Notes: generated by a model not told the origin, from the sequence alone. A stretch of 64,000 nt of DNA from Sphingomonas sp. S2M10 (GCF_012650175.1 NZ_JAAILI010000008.1:186001-250000), one strand, 5' to 3'; counted from the stretch's first letter, positions 1-8,929 are shown. Numbers and translations are program-made.

Positions 1-777
1 ATTGGCGGTGCGCGCGGTCGGGTGACCATGGTCGGTCGCGGTGGCGCCGGCGGCGCGGAAGTCGGCGCGGCGCTTGGCATGCGCGGCGAGATAGCCCTCC
101 CAGCTGTACACGTCCTCGCCGGTCTTCTCGGCGAAGATCTTGAGTGCGCCGTGAAACTGCTCATGCTCGACGTCGATCACCGCATCCGGGCGATAGGTGG
201 TGACGACGCGGCCGCCCCAGCCGGACTCCCGTATCGCGTGGTGCGGCGATAGGTCGTCCTGCGGCCCCTCGGTGGTGGCGAGGAACTCGATGTTGAAGCG
301 ATCGAACAGCGCACGCGGTCGAAAGTCGTCGCTCGCCAGCCTGGCATTGATCGTGTCGTAGTAGAAATCGGCGGTTTCGCCGTCGAGCGCAACCTCGAAG
401 CCGAACACCTCGTCGAACACATGGCTGAGCCACATGGCGGACGGCGTGCCGCGGAACAGGTAGAGATGCTCGGCGAAGGTGCGCCACGCCGCGCGCGGAT
501 CGGTGGCCGGCATCCCCGCCCTGCTCGGCACGCACAGCGCGTCGAGCGACACACCCTGCGAGTAGAGCATGCGGTAGATGTAATGATCGGGCGACAGCAA
601 CAGCTCGGTCGCGTTCGACCAGTTGGCGTTGGTCGAGAACCAGGTCGGATCGGTATGGCCATGCGGGCTGATGATCGGCAGGCCGGCGACCTGCGCGTAC
701 AGTTCGCGCGCGATCGCACGGGTACGGTCCTCCGCCGGCAGCAACCGGTCGGGATCGAGCTTCAGCGGCTTGGCCAT
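1..777 (-). CDS. uxaC: glucuronate (uronate) isomerase, 3' end outside window
   Basis: The reverse strand reads 259 open codons from an ATG at 777 to the window edge, so the C-terminal part is missing. The protein begins MAKPLKLDPDRLLPAEDRTR and continues with LPIISPHGHTDPTWF, a metal-binding H-x-H motif near residue 39, then the DHYIYRMLYSQGV and RAAWRTFAEHLYLFRGTPSA segments typical of the uronate isomerase (amidohydrolase superfamily) branch known from Caulobacter and Xanthomonas. UxaC interconverts D-glucuronate/D-fructuronate and D-galacturonate/D-tagaturonate in the cytoplasm. A GGAG ribosome site precedes the ATG. The hexuronate-type MFS carrier lies just upstream on the same strand, which supports a uronate catabolic operon. 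Family assignment is firm; the exact substrate is inferred. Confidence 0.88.
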   Translation of the reverse strand, partial: MAKPLKLDPDRLLPAEDRTRAIARELYAQVAGLPIISPHGHTDPTWFSTNANWSNATELLLSPDHYIYRMLYSQGVSLDALCVPSRAGMPATDPRAAWRTFAEHLYLFRGTPSAMWLSHVFDEVFGFEVALDGETADFYYDTINARLASDDFRPRALFDRFNIEFLATTEGPQDDLSPHHAIRESGWGGRVVTTYRPDAVIDVEHEQFHGALKIFAEKTGEDVYSWEGYLAAHAKRRADFRAAGATATDHGHPTARTAN

Positions 778-805
778 CGGGAACTCCGGTAACGGTGATG
801 TTGGA

Positions 806-2095
806 TCAGCGGCTCATGTCGACGCGGGCGAGCCGCGGCGACAGGAAATGCACGCAGGCGAGTGCCACGAAATAGGCGCTGCCCGCCACCGCGAAGAGCG
901 GCCAGTAGCTGCCGATCCGCGCGAGCACCTCGCCGGCATAGAACGACATCAGGATGCCGCCTATGGCGCCGACGGTGCCGCCGATGCCGATGACCGAACC
1001 GACGGCGCCGCGCGGGAACATGTCCGCCGGCAGGGCATAGAGATTGGCCGAGAAGGCCTGGTGCGCCGCGGTCGCGATGCCGATCACGGCCACCGCCATC
1101 CATACGCTGCTCAGCGATTCGGCAAACAGCACCGGCAACACCGCGAAGGCACAGACGAGCATCGTCACCTTGCGCGCTACATTGGCGCTGTACCCCGCGC
1201 GCATCAGCCGCGAGGAGAGCCACCCGCCGGCGACGCTGCCCATGTCGGACACGAGATAGATGGCGGCGAGCGGAATGCCGAAGGTCTTGAGGTCCAGCTG
1301 GTAGCGCTCGAACAGATAGCCCGGCAGCCAGAACAGGAAGAACCACCAGATCGGATCGATGAAGAACTTGCCGAGCGCATAGGCCCAGGTCTCGCGCTTG
1401 GCGAGCACCGCGCCATAGCCGAGCTTGACCACCGGGTCGGCCGGATCCTGCTCGATCCAGGCGAGCTCGCCTTCGCTCACCTTGGGATGCTCGCGCGGGC
1501 TGCGGTAGAGCGTCCACCAGGCGATCAGCCAGACGAAGCTGACCACGCCGGTGATGACGAAAGCCGAGCGCCAGCCCCAGGCCAGCACCATATAGGGAAT
1601 GACCAGCGGCGTCAGCACCGCGCCGATATTGGCGCCGGCATTGAACACGCCGATCGCGAAGGCACGCTCCTTGGCGGGGAACCACTCGGTCACTGCCTTG
1701 ATGCCCGCGGGGAAGTTGCCGGACTCGCCGATGCCCAGCGCGAAGCGGGCCAGCGCGAAGTGCATCAGGCTGTGCGCGGCACCGTGGAAGATATGCGCGA
1801 CCTGCCAGATGACGAAGGCGATGGTGTAGCCGACCCGCGCGCCGACCTGATCGACCACCTTGCCGAAGATGATGTAGCCCACGGCATAGGCGAACTGGAA
1901 CCAGATGATGACGCCGGCAAAGTCCTGTTCGGTCCAGTGCAGATCCGCCATCAGCGTCGGCTTGAGCACCCCGATCATCTGCCGATCGACGTAATTGATG
2001 ATCGTGGCTGCGAACAACAGCCCGCAGATCACCCAGCGATACCGCCCTGCCCGTGCCACGGCGCCGCTTACTGCGGCTTCGCCCTTGCTCGCCAT
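806..2095 (-). CDS. MFS transporter, hexuronate (ExuT-like) family
   Basis: A 429-residue major facilitator with about 12 hydrophobic segments, starting MASKGEAAVSG. The N-terminal motif NYVDRQMIGVLKPTL and the loop LGIGESGNFPAGIKAVTEWFPAKERA are signatures of the anion:cation symporter family that includes ExuT (hexuronate) and GudP (glucarate). The open frame extends about 140 nt further upstream, but the ATG at 2095 has a GGAGAG ribosome site and the extra residues are basic and low-complexity, so I chose the internal start. It should import a uronate across the inner membrane for the isomerase encoded 28 bp downstream. Galacturonate, glucuronate or another sugar acid are all possible. Confidence 0.88.
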   Translation of the reverse strand: MASKGEAAVSGAVARAGRYRWVICGLLFAATIINYVDRQMIGVLKPTLMADLHWTEQDFAGVIIWFQFAYAVGYIIFGKVVDQVGARVGYTIAFVIWQVAHIFHGAAHSLMHFALARFALGIGESGNFPAGIKAVTEWFPAKERAFAIGVFNAGANIGAVLTPLVIPYMVLAWGWRSAFVITGVVSFVWLIAWWTLYRSPREHPKVSEGELAWIEQDPADPVVKLGYGAVLAKRETWAYALGKFFIDPIWWFFLFWLPGYLFERYQLDLKTFGIPLAAIYLVSDMGSVAGGWLSSRLMRAGYSANVARKVTMLVCAFAVLPVLFAESLSSVWMAVAVIGIATAAHQAFSANLYALPADMFPRGAVGSVIGIGGTVGAIGGILMSFYAGEVLARIGSYWPLFAVAGSAYFVALACVHFLSPRLARVDMSR

Positions 2096-2127
2096 CAACT
2101 CTCCAATCCCACTTCGTGCCCCCGGGA

Positions 2128-2916
2128 TCAGGCGATCCCGATCGAGCACCGTACGCCGAGCGTTTCGCCGAAGCGCGCTTCGACCAGCGCACCGGGTTGC
2201 ACCTGGTGTACGCCGGTGACCGCGCCTGTCGAGATCCACTGGCCTGGCGCCAGCGGGAGCCCCTTGGCCGCCCGTTCGAACAGGAAGCGTACCGCCCCGA
2301 TCGGTCCATCGAGCATCGCGCCCGCGGTGCCGGTTCCAGCAACTTCCCCGTCAATCGTTAGCGACACCGGCCATTGAAGGAAATCCTCTTCAGAAGATAT
2401 ACGGTATCCAATCAGGAGACCATTGTTGTTGCCGAAGTCCGAAATGGTCACGGCGGGGCCATGTTCGTTGATGCCGGCAAAGGGCGAGCTGGCAATCTCG
2501 ATGCCGACACGAATTTCGCTGATATAGGGCAGCACCTCGTCATTCGACCAAGCCCGATCGAACCGTGGCGGCAGCGGGCCCAGCCGAACCAGATATTCCG
2601 CCTCGGCCGCGCCAAAGCCGTTGCGGAAGATCGGCATGGTCGGCTCTTCCCCGGCCTCCGCGTGCACCACATTGTCGACGAAGATCGGACCCGCGAGGCG
2701 ATTGGCGCCATAGCGCTCGACCAGCGCATCCGGCACGCGTCCGACTTTCCAGCCTGCGATCGGCCTGTCGAACAGCGCGATGGCGCGCGTCTGGATGGCG
2801 TAGGCGTCGTCCAGCGTCTCGGGCATCGTGCCCGGATAGTCGGCGAATCCCTCGCGCGCCTGCCGTGCCGCCACAAAGGCCCGCGCGATGCGCTCCGCCG
2901 TCGCTTGCTCCGCCAA
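2128..2916 (-). CDS. 2-keto-4-pentenoate hydratase-like protein (FAH superfamily)
   Basis: About 262 residues. The N-terminal part (RIARAFVAARQAREG, LDDAYAIQTRAIALF, IAGWKVGR) and the acidic metal-binding region (FGAAEAEYLVRLG with E-x-E) match MhpD-type hydratases and fumarylacetoacetate hydrolase-fold enzymes. I place the start at a TTG (2916) because GGGAGAGG lies 8 nt upstream; the frame stays open 36 codons further but no better start is seen. It lies 32 bp upstream of the MFS carrier in the same orientation, so it is probably the first gene of the uronate operon. It may act on a 2-keto-3-deoxy sugar acid or a related enol acid; the substrate is not evident. Confidence 0.75.
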   Translation of the reverse strand: MAEQATAERIARAFVAARQAREGFADYPGTMPETLDDAYAIQTRAIALFDRPIAGWKVGRVPDALVERYGANRLAGPIFVDNVVHAEAGEEPTMPIFRNGFGAAEAEYLVRLGPLPPRFDRAWSNDEVLPYISEIRVGIEIASSPFAGINEHGPAVTISDFGNNNGLLIGYRISSEEDFLQWPVSLTIDGEVAGTGTAGAMLDGPIGAVRFLFERAAKGLPLAPGQWISTGAVTGVHQVQPGALVEARFGETLGVRCSIGIA

Positions 2917-3009
2917 TGCTTCGTCCCTCTCCCTGTGCGGGAGCCCGCCGGTCTTGCCGGGGGCACATGCCGCCTCGGATCCGCTGCAACGCGCTGCGGC
3001 CTCCGGTTT

Positions 3010-3023
3010 TGATACCGGTGTCA
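3010..3023. promoter_or_regulatory. palindromic operator upstream of the uronate operon
   Basis: TGATACCGGTGTCA is a 14-bp palindrome with one mismatched pair (half-sites TGATACC and TGACACC). It lies 94 bp upstream of the first gene and on the minus strand overlaps a TTGACA -35-like hexamer at 3024-3019. Sites of this shape are used by LacI- and GntR-type sugar-acid regulators. The regulator is not encoded nearby; the LacI gene at 34 kb has a different palindrome. Confidence 0.5.
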
Positions 3024-3100
3024 ACTTACCGCGTCAACGGCGTATGCGGGGTTCTACCGAGGCTTGATGCTGCCGCAAGCCGCCGGAAGCGGCAAGCGCA

Positions 3101-4153
3101 TTACGCACCGCGCAGTGCACGTTCCATCGCGGCGAAGCGTTGCGCCTCGTCCTCGATGCCCAGGCGCTCGTAGAACATGGCAAGGTTTCCGGCCGCCAGA
3201 TAGCTGCCGCAGCCGACCACCGAGCCGTCGAGCAGCGGCTGCTCGCCGATCTCCAGACAGCGCAGCCACGCGCCCTCTACGACCGGCAGCAATTCGTCCA
3301 GCGCGAGCGCGGGCTCGCGGCTGGCCCATTCCAGATACAGGTCGGCGACCGCGAAATAGAAATCGGGCGATTGCGGCCAGGCCGCCTGTTCGGCATCGAC
3401 CAGCGCCAGCGCCTCCGGCAGATGCCCTGCCTCCTTCAGCGCGCGGATCGTGGAGAGGATCACGGCGTGCCGATAGGCGGCCTGCGGCGCGGTCAGCGCG
3501 CAGGCGGTGCGCAGCGGCGCCACCGCCTCGTCCGCCGCGCCGCGGACCAGATGCTCGCGCCCGAGCTGGTACCAGAGATAGCCGTCCTCCGGCGCGTCGG
3601 CGAGTGCGGCCTGCAGCAGCGCCAGGTTGCGGCCGTGCTTGGCCGCGAGTTGCGCCTCGGCATAGCCGTCATGCCCGATCTGCAAGGCGCAGGGCACCAG
3701 CGGCAGCGCGGAAACCGGCTGCTCATGGATGCGCCCGGCATAGCGTACCCCGCGCGGCAGGATACGCGGAAGGAATCGGCGCGTGACATTGGCCGCCACG
3801 CCCTCGTTCCGCAGCTGGGCGCAACCGATGAAGCCGGCCCGCGCCCCTCCCGGAGGCAGCGCGTGCGTCCGCAACGCCTCGAACCCGCCATCGAGCCACT
3901 CGTCGGCGTCGAGCACCAGATTCCAGTCCGCGTCCGAATGGTGCAGCGCGGCGTTGCGGGCAGCGGCGAAGTCGTCGCACCAGTCGAACCGGAAAACGCG
4001 CGCGCCGCAATTCTCCGCGATTGCCACCGTCGCATCGTTGGAGCCGGTATCCAGCACGATCATCCGGTCGACATGCGGCCGTGCGCTATCCAGCGCCCGG
4101 GCAATCGCGCGCGCTTCGTTTCGAGCGATCATCACCAGTGCCAGCCGTGTCAC
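3101..4153 (-). CDS. glycosyltransferase family 2 with C-terminal TPR-like repeats
   Basis: About 350 residues. The N-terminus (LALVMIARNEARAIARALDS, then MIVLDTGSNDATVAIAENCG and WNLVLDADEWLDGGFEAL) is a GT-A fold of family 2 with the metal-binding D-A-D near residue 87. The C-terminal half is alpha-helical with TPR-like repeats (DGYLWYQLGREHLVRGAADEAVAPL and similar), as in SunS/WaaE-type GT2-TPR enzymes. I prefer a GTG start at 4153, preceded by GGGGGAAAGG; an ATG at 4195 falls inside a TATAAT box and would lie upstream of transcription. It probably adds a sugar to a glycan or protein acceptor in the cytoplasm. It stands alone, so its partner glycan is unknown. Confidence 0.8.
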   Translation of the reverse strand: MTRLALVMIARNEARAIARALDSARPHVDRMIVLDTGSNDATVAIAENCGARVFRFDWCDDFAAARNAALHHSDADWNLVLDADEWLDGGFEALRTHALPPGGARAGFIGCAQLRNEGVAANVTRRFLPRILPRGVRYAGRIHEQPVSALPLVPCALQIGHDGYAEAQLAAKHGRNLALLQAALADAPEDGYLWYQLGREHLVRGAADEAVAPLRTACALTAPQAAYRHAVILSTIRALKEAGHLPEALALVDAEQAAWPQSPDFYFAVADLYLEWASREPALALDELLPVVEGAWLRCLEIGEQPLLDGSVVGCGSYLAAGNLAMFYERLGIEDEAQRFAAMERALRGA

Positions 4154-4193
4154 GCGCACCTTTCCCCCGGCACCGCTGCGGCGCCACCTCCGC

Positions 4194-4199
4194 ATTATA
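4194..4199 (-). promoter_or_regulatory. consensus -10 box for the GT2-TPR gene
   Basis: The minus strand reads TATAAT about 40 nt upstream of the chosen GTG start. No good -35 element is visible. The box contains the in-frame ATG that would otherwise give an N-terminally extended protein. Confidence 0.35.
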
Positions 4200-4398
4200 G
4201 GGGATGCGTACCGGCGATGCTGCTTCCGACGGCAGTTCACGGCATCCGTCGAGCGGCGAGGTTGACGCGCATCTTGTCCGCACAAGCCCTTGATGCACCA
4301 GTTTTACGCACCCGCACGGCCCACCCATGCACGACGGACTCTATAATGAAGGTCTTGCGGCCGGCCTCGTTCGGGTCGGTGCATCGGGGATCCACGGA

Positions 4399-6267
4399 AT
4401 GAAACAGTTACTCGCACGTGTGCGCGTGCCCGTCAAAATCCTGACGGTGATCGCCATGATCAGCCTCGTCACGCTCATCATCACCGCCATCAGCGCCAGC
4501 AGCCTCTCTCGCACCAACCGGGAATATTCCGAACTCACGCTCGGCACGCTGCCCAGCACGGCGCATACGGCGCGGCTGAACCGCCTGATCGAGGGCATGG
4601 CCTATGCCGGCTATCGTGCGGTCGCCTATGACGGCAACAGCCCGATGGCGCGCCAGTCCCAGACCGAGGAACTGCAGAACTACACCCAGGCCAAGGCGCT
4701 GATGGACGAGATCGAACGCGAGGACGGTTCGGCCAAGCCGATCCTCGACGAAGTCCGCGGAACGATCGAGACGCTGCAGGACAAGACCGCGGCGGCGATC
4801 CGGCACGGCCTGCGCAACGACGATGCGCCCGCGTTGGCGCTGCTGCGCGAGGTCGATCCGGCCGTTCAGACGATTTCGCAGCGATTGTCGACGTTCAACA
4901 ATCAGCGGACCAAGGACGCTGCCGACATCTCGCACGCGCTGCAGGCTGCCGGACAAGCAACCATGTGGACGCTGGTAACGATCAGCGTGATCGCGATCCT
5001 GTTCGCCATGGCGCTCGGCTATTTCGTCTCGCGCTTCGGCATCAGCGAGCCGCTCGACACGCTCCGCAATGCGATGCAGGCCGTTGCAGGCGGCGATCTC
5101 CGCACGGCCGTGCCCGGTACCGACCGCGGCGACGAACTCGGCGTGATGGCGCGTACCGTGGCGGTGTTCCGCGAGAACGCCATGGCGCAGGAAACGGATC
5201 GACGCGCCAAGGAAGCGTCCGACGCCGCCCAGAGCAGCCTGCTCGGTGCCCTGGATACGCGCCTGGACGCCCTCTCGCGCGGCGACCTGACCGCCTCGAT
5301 CGACGCCGATGTCGCGCCGCAATTCGAGCCGGTGAAGAACAACTTCAACCGTGCCGTCACCAATCTGCGCCAGCTGATCGCGCAGGTGCTAGAGAGCGCC
5401 ACCACGATCCGCACCGGCTCCGGCGAGATTGCCGCCGCGTCGGAGGATCTGGCCAAGCGCACCGAGGCCAATGCCGCCAGCCTCGAGCAGACTGCGGCTG
5501 CGGTCACGCAGATGGACCAGCGCCTGAAGGCGACGGCCCGTGCCGCCGATACCACCGTCCAGCGCACCAACGGCGCGATCGAAACGGTCCGCGATGGTCG
5601 CGTCATCACCGATACCGCCGTGCAGGCGATGACGCGCGTTTCGGAAGGTGCGAAGGGCATCGACAGCGTGATCGAAGGTCTCGACAAGATCGCCTTCCAG
5701 ACGCGCGTGCTGGCGATGAACGCCGCCGTTGAGGCTGGCCGCGCCGGCGAGGCAGGCCGCGGCTTCGCGGTGGTCGCCGATCTCGTGTCGCAGCTGGCGA
5801 TGCGCTCGGAAGAGGAGGCCAGCCGCGCGCGCGACCAGCTGAGCGCGACGCAGAAGGACATCGTCGAGGCGGTGCAGACCGTGCACCAGGTGGAAGGCGC
5901 GCTGGACAGCATCTCCACCGCGACCGCCGAAGTCCACCAGCTGGTCAGCGCGATGGCAACCGACAACCAGGCCCAGGCCTCGGCCATCTCGCAGATCGCC
6001 GCCGCGGTGCAGACGATGGACCACAGCACCCAGCAGAATGCCGCGATGGTGGAGCAGACCTCCGCCGCAGCGCGCAATCTGAACGCGGAAGTGTCCAGCC
6101 TCAGCGATTCCGCGCACAAGTTCGAGGTGGGCGGCCAACGGGCCGCGCGTGCCGCGCGCCCGACGCCGGCCAAGCCGCGGGCGAGCAGCGGCTATGTCTC
6201 GCCGGTGAAGCCGTTGCCGGTCGCCGCGATGGCCGATAGCGATGCGGGGGAATGGGCCAGCTTCTGA
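4399..6267 (+). CDS. methyl-accepting chemotaxis protein
   Basis: 622 residues from the ATG at 4399 (GGGGA upstream; a longer frame starts at 4327). Order: cytoplasmic start MKQLLARVRVPVK, transmembrane segment about 13-35, a helical periplasmic region of about 150 residues of the four-helix-bundle type, a second transmembrane segment about 190-210, HAMP (EPLDTLRNAMQAVAGGDL), a second HAMP-like stretch, then the signalling hairpin. The hairpin tip reads DKIAFQTRVLAMNAAVEAGRAG, where most MCPs have QTNLLALNAAVEAARAG. The C-terminus ends EWASF, similar to receptors that dock CheR/CheB through an acidic-aromatic tail. No che genes are adjacent. Ligand unknown. Confidence 0.92.
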   Translation: MKQLLARVRVPVKILTVIAMISLVTLIITAISASSLSRTNREYSELTLGTLPSTAHTARLNRLIEGMAYAGYRAVAYDGNSPMARQSQTEELQNYTQAKALMDEIEREDGSAKPILDEVRGTIETLQDKTAAAIRHGLRNDDAPALALLREVDPAVQTISQRLSTFNNQRTKDAADISHALQAAGQATMWTLVTISVIAILFAMALGYFVSRFGISEPLDTLRNAMQAVAGGDLRTAVPGTDRGDELGVMARTVAVFRENAMAQETDRRAKEASDAAQSSLLGALDTRLDALSRGDLTASIDADVAPQFEPVKNNFNRAVTNLRQLIAQVLESATTIRTGSGEIAAASEDLAKRTEANAASLEQTAAAVTQMDQRLKATARAADTTVQRTNGAIETVRDGRVITDTAVQAMTRVSEGAKGIDSVIEGLDKIAFQTRVLAMNAAVEAGRAGEAGRGFAVVADLVSQLAMRSEEEASRARDQLSATQKDIVEAVQTVHQVEGALDSISTATAEVHQLVSAMATDNQAQASAISQIAAAVQTMDHSTQQNAAMVEQTSAAARNLNAEVSSLSDSAHKFEVGGQRAARAARPTPAKPRASSGYVSPVKPLPVAAMADSDAGEWASF

Positions 6268-6292
6268 CCCCTGCCCTGACGACCAGAACAGA

Positions 6293-6324
6293 AAACGGCC
6301 GGGAGAGCGATCTCCCGGCCGTTT
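6293..6324. terminator. bidirectional rho-independent terminator
   Basis: AAACGGCCGGGAGA and its exact reverse complement flank a GCGA tetraloop, giving a perfect 14-bp stem. It lies between the convergent chemotaxis receptor and PEP-CTERM genes, with A-rich and T-rich ends, so it can stop transcription from both sides. Confidence 0.85.
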
Positions 6325-6344
6325 CCTTATGCGAACAAGGGCAT

Positions 6345-6980
6345 TCAGGCGGCGGCGAGACGCGCCGCCTTGCTGGCACGACGGCGCAGCGACGCGCCGA
6401 CGAAGCCGACGCCCGCGATCATCAGGCCCCAGCTGGCCGGCTCCGGCACGCCGCTCGGGCCGAACACCGCGACCGGGTTGGCGGTACCGATGGTCGCGCC
6501 GGCAAGGCCGGGCGTACCGAGCGTGGTGTTGAACGCAGCGGCCGCTTCGTTGGTCAGCGTCAGCACCGAACCGGCGCCGAGGTTGAAGAGCGAGATGTTG
6601 CTGCCAAGCGTGAAGCCGTTGGCCGCGGCGCTGCCGCGGACCAGGCCGGCGGCGGTATCGATTTCGAAATCGCCGATGCTGAGCGTGTTGCCGCCCAGCG
6701 AGAAGTTCAGGCCCGAACCGGCGTGGTTGATGACCATCGCGCCGGTCGAGTCATTGCGGGTGCCGCCGGTGATGAGGAAGGCCGCGATGATGTCGCCGCC
6801 GACGAGGAAGGAGCTGGCCGTGCCATAGGTGGAGACATTGTAGCCGAGCGACTGGAACGTGCTGGTAGCGGTGAGATCGACGGCGGTGGCACCGCCGATG
6901 ATCGGAGCGGCCGAAGCCGAGACGGGGGTAAGCGACAGACCCGCAACCAGGGCCGCCGCGCTCAGAGCGCCTTTAAACAT
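6345..6980 (-). CDS. PEPxxWA-CTERM sorting domain-containing secreted protein
   Basis: 211 residues. It has a signal peptide (MFKGALSAAALVAGLSLTPVSASA), a low-complexity Gly/Ala/Thr/Ser-rich beta body without cysteines, and a C-terminal tail VPEPASWGLMIAGVGFVGA followed by RRR. The Val-Pro-Glu-Pro motif, hydrophobic helix and basic end form a PEP-CTERM anchor of the PEPxxW type. Such proteins are processed by exosortase (not present here) and released or attached to exopolysaccharide. The ATG at 6980 has AGGAGG 8 nt upstream; a TTG two codons earlier overlaps less well. The body has no recognisable enzyme motif, so the function is unknown. Confidence 0.85.
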   Translation of the reverse strand: MFKGALSAAALVAGLSLTPVSASAAPIIGGATAVDLTATSTFQSLGYNVSTYGTASSFLVGGDIIAAFLITGGTRNDSTGAMVINHAGSGLNFSLGGNTLSIGDFEIDTAAGLVRGSAAANGFTLGSNISLFNLGAGSVLTLTNEAAAAFNTTLGTPGLAGATIGTANPVAVFGPSGVPEPASWGLMIAGVGFVGASLRRRASKAARLAAA

Positions 6981-7178
6981 CCGCAAATCCTCCTGAACAG
7001 GTACAACGCGCCAGGAACGGCCGCATGGTTCATGCCCGCATCATGGCAGCCCTCGAACCTTGCGGCGGCGCAGCAAGTTCCGCTCGCGCTCGCCCCCAAG
7101 TCCTCGGTTTACCTCAAAAATTAACCATGTTGCGCCAGGCCGGGCTTATCCGTCGACCGTCTGCGCAACTTTGCCGAA

Positions 7179-8213
7179 CTACCGGTTCAGCCGGTGCAGC
7201 AACTGCGCGCGGAGCCGCCGTGCGGCCGTGGCGTCGATCGGTGCGAGCGGCCCGCGTGCCGCTTCGGGGAGGTGCGCTGCGGCACGATCCGGATCGCCGA
7301 ACACATAATAGTCGAACAGCGCCTTCCAGGCCGCCTTTTCCGGCGCTGGACGGTCCCGCAGGCTGAGCAGGCCGTGCAGTAGCGTAAGCTGCGGCGTGTC
7401 CAGCCAAGCGGGGCTGGTGTTCCACCAATAGTTCACCAGCACGTTGAACGGTGCCAGCGCCTCGACATGATGCCACCACATCGCCGGATAGAAGAGCAGG
7501 TCGCCCGCCTCCATCTCCGCCACCTGCGCTGCCGCCATGGCGTCCCGGAAGCCGGGGTGCCGGTCGAAATCGGGTGCCGCGAAGTCGACCATGCTGACCA
7601 CCTGCCCGCCCGGCGTCGGCTCGAGCGGACCGGGATAGAGGTTGGCGACCTGATCGGGCGGGAACAGCGTGAAGCGGCGGCGCCCGACCGCGCAGACGGC
7701 CAGGTTGTGCGACATGTCGTAATGGCAGCTGGCCGTGGTGCGGTTGCCGATCCAGATGCTGGCCAGATAGCGCTCAAACATCGGGTGGTCGAGCCGCAGA
7801 TCATTCTCGGCGCGGAAGCCCGGCAGATACGCGTCGAGATCGGTCGAGCCGACATAGAAGCTCGGCGCCGCCGCCTCCCCGATCCGCGGGCGCATCGTGT
7901 CGAGCAGCGCGGTCAGCGGCTCGCGGCGGCCCGTGAAGTTCAGCCCGGTGACGCTGTCGTCATAGAAGAAGCGCCCCTCGATCTCGGGCGCGCCGGTGAA
8001 GGTCACCACCGGGCGACCGCCGTCGAACCGCTGCAGCAGGTCCATCGCCGCGTCCGCCGACGCCAGCCCGGCCCGCACCAGCGGCCAATCGGCGGCACCC
8101 CCCTTCAGGATCACCGGCTGCTGGTCCGCCATCAGCCGGTCGAAGGGGATGGCGTCCGGCGCCACGTCCTCGATCGTCCGCACGGCGGGCGCGGCCCCGG
8201 CCAATATGTTCAT
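7179..8213 (-). CDS. cupin-like (JmjC-type) protein of a TonB receptor operon
   Basis: 344 residues with a cupin_8/JmjC-like fold. The metal triad is visible as H-x-D in TTASCHYDMSHNLAV and a distal histidine in PAMWWHHVEAL; RRRFTLFPPDQVANLYPGP is the strand linking them. These residues predict an Fe(II)/2-oxoglutarate dioxygenase or related hydroxylase. Its ATG overlaps the stop of the upstream SapC gene by 4 nt (ATGA), so the two are translationally coupled. TonB receptor, SapC and cupin trios are common in Caulobacterales and Sphingomonadales near glycan-degradation loci. The hydroxylated target is unknown. Confidence 0.82.
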   Translation of the reverse strand: MNILAGAAPAVRTIEDVAPDAIPFDRLMADQQPVILKGGAADWPLVRAGLASADAAMDLLQRFDGGRPVVTFTGAPEIEGRFFYDDSVTGLNFTGRREPLTALLDTMRPRIGEAAAPSFYVGSTDLDAYLPGFRAENDLRLDHPMFERYLASIWIGNRTTASCHYDMSHNLAVCAVGRRRFTLFPPDQVANLYPGPLEPTPGGQVVSMVDFAAPDFDRHPGFRDAMAAAQVAEMEAGDLLFYPAMWWHHVEALAPFNVLVNYWWNTSPAWLDTPQLTLLHGLLSLRDRPAPEKAAWKALFDYYVFGDPDRAAAHLPEAARGPLAPIDATAARRLRAQLLHRLNR

Positions 8214-8929
8214 AGCGCGGCGACCGCGTTCTTGCGCTCGATGAGCGCGCTGATGTTGCCCAAAGACGACGCCGCCAGATAGGCGAGCCCCAGCAGATTG
8301 GCGCGGTGCAATTGCTCCAGCCCGCCGCCGTCCAGCGCCTCCAGCCGCTCGTGCGACAGCATCTGGAACCCGTCGATGCGGTAGCGCTGCGCATCGTGCA
8401 GGGTGACCTCGATCACATTGGCCTCCAGCAACCCCAGTTCGTGGAACAGGGCGTAGACCGGCGCCGCAGCGCCGATCCCGGCGTGGATACGTCCCAGCAC
8501 GCGCGAGACATGATCGAGATAGCGGCTGGCGCCGCCCTGCGGCAGGAACAGCAATTCGCCGGCCTCCGTGCCGACGCGCGGATCGTCGAGATCGACGTGC
8601 ACCGTCGGCCCTTCCTCGGGATCGGCGCCGTCGCCGGGGATCCCGATCGAGAAGGGCCCGCGCTGCTGGAGCGCGGGAACATAGCGGCTGGTCCAGCGCG
8701 CGCCGTCGAAAAAGAGGTTCTCGTCGAGGTCGAAGCCGGTGAGCGCCACCGCCTGCAGCCCCTCGCCCTCGGCTTCGCGGAACAGGATCGGGAATTCGCG
8801 CTGCGCGGCTTCGAACTCGGTGGGGAAGATAAGGATCTGGTTGGCGGCATCGCCGAATTCCGCACCGTGGCGAAAGGCGACGCGGAGGTCCTGGTGGAGC
8901 ACATTGTCCAGCGCGACCGGGTTCGTCAT
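8210..8929 (-). CDS. SapC family protein
   Basis: 239 residues from the ATG at 8929 (MTNPVALDNVLHQDLRV, the usual SapC opening). The central FPTEFEAAQREFPILFRE and the hydrophobic/aromatic pattern around LFFDGARWTSRYVPALQQRGPF match the SapC family, named after the Campylobacter S-layer-associated protein but widespread next to TonB receptors in alpha- and gammaproteobacteria. An ATG five codons upstream (8944) is possible, but its ribosome site would be only 1 nt away. The gene lies between the receptor and the cupin gene. The biochemical role of SapC proteins is not established. Confidence 0.8.
   Translation of the reverse strand: MTNPVALDNVLHQDLRVAFRHGAEFGDAANQILIFPTEFEAAQREFPILFREAEGEGLQAVALTGFDLDENLFFDGARWTSRYVPALQQRGPFSIGIPGDGADPEEGPTVHVDLDDPRVGTEAGELLFLPQGGASRYLDHVSRVLGRIHAGIGAAAPVYALFHELGLLEANVIEVTLHDAQRYRIDGFQMLSHERLEALDGGGLEQLHRANLLGLAYLAASSLGNISALIERKNAVAAL

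Noticed and set aside
623..2377. 584-codon plus-strand frame over the MFS gene
   Set aside because: Antisense to a transporter with clear family motifs.
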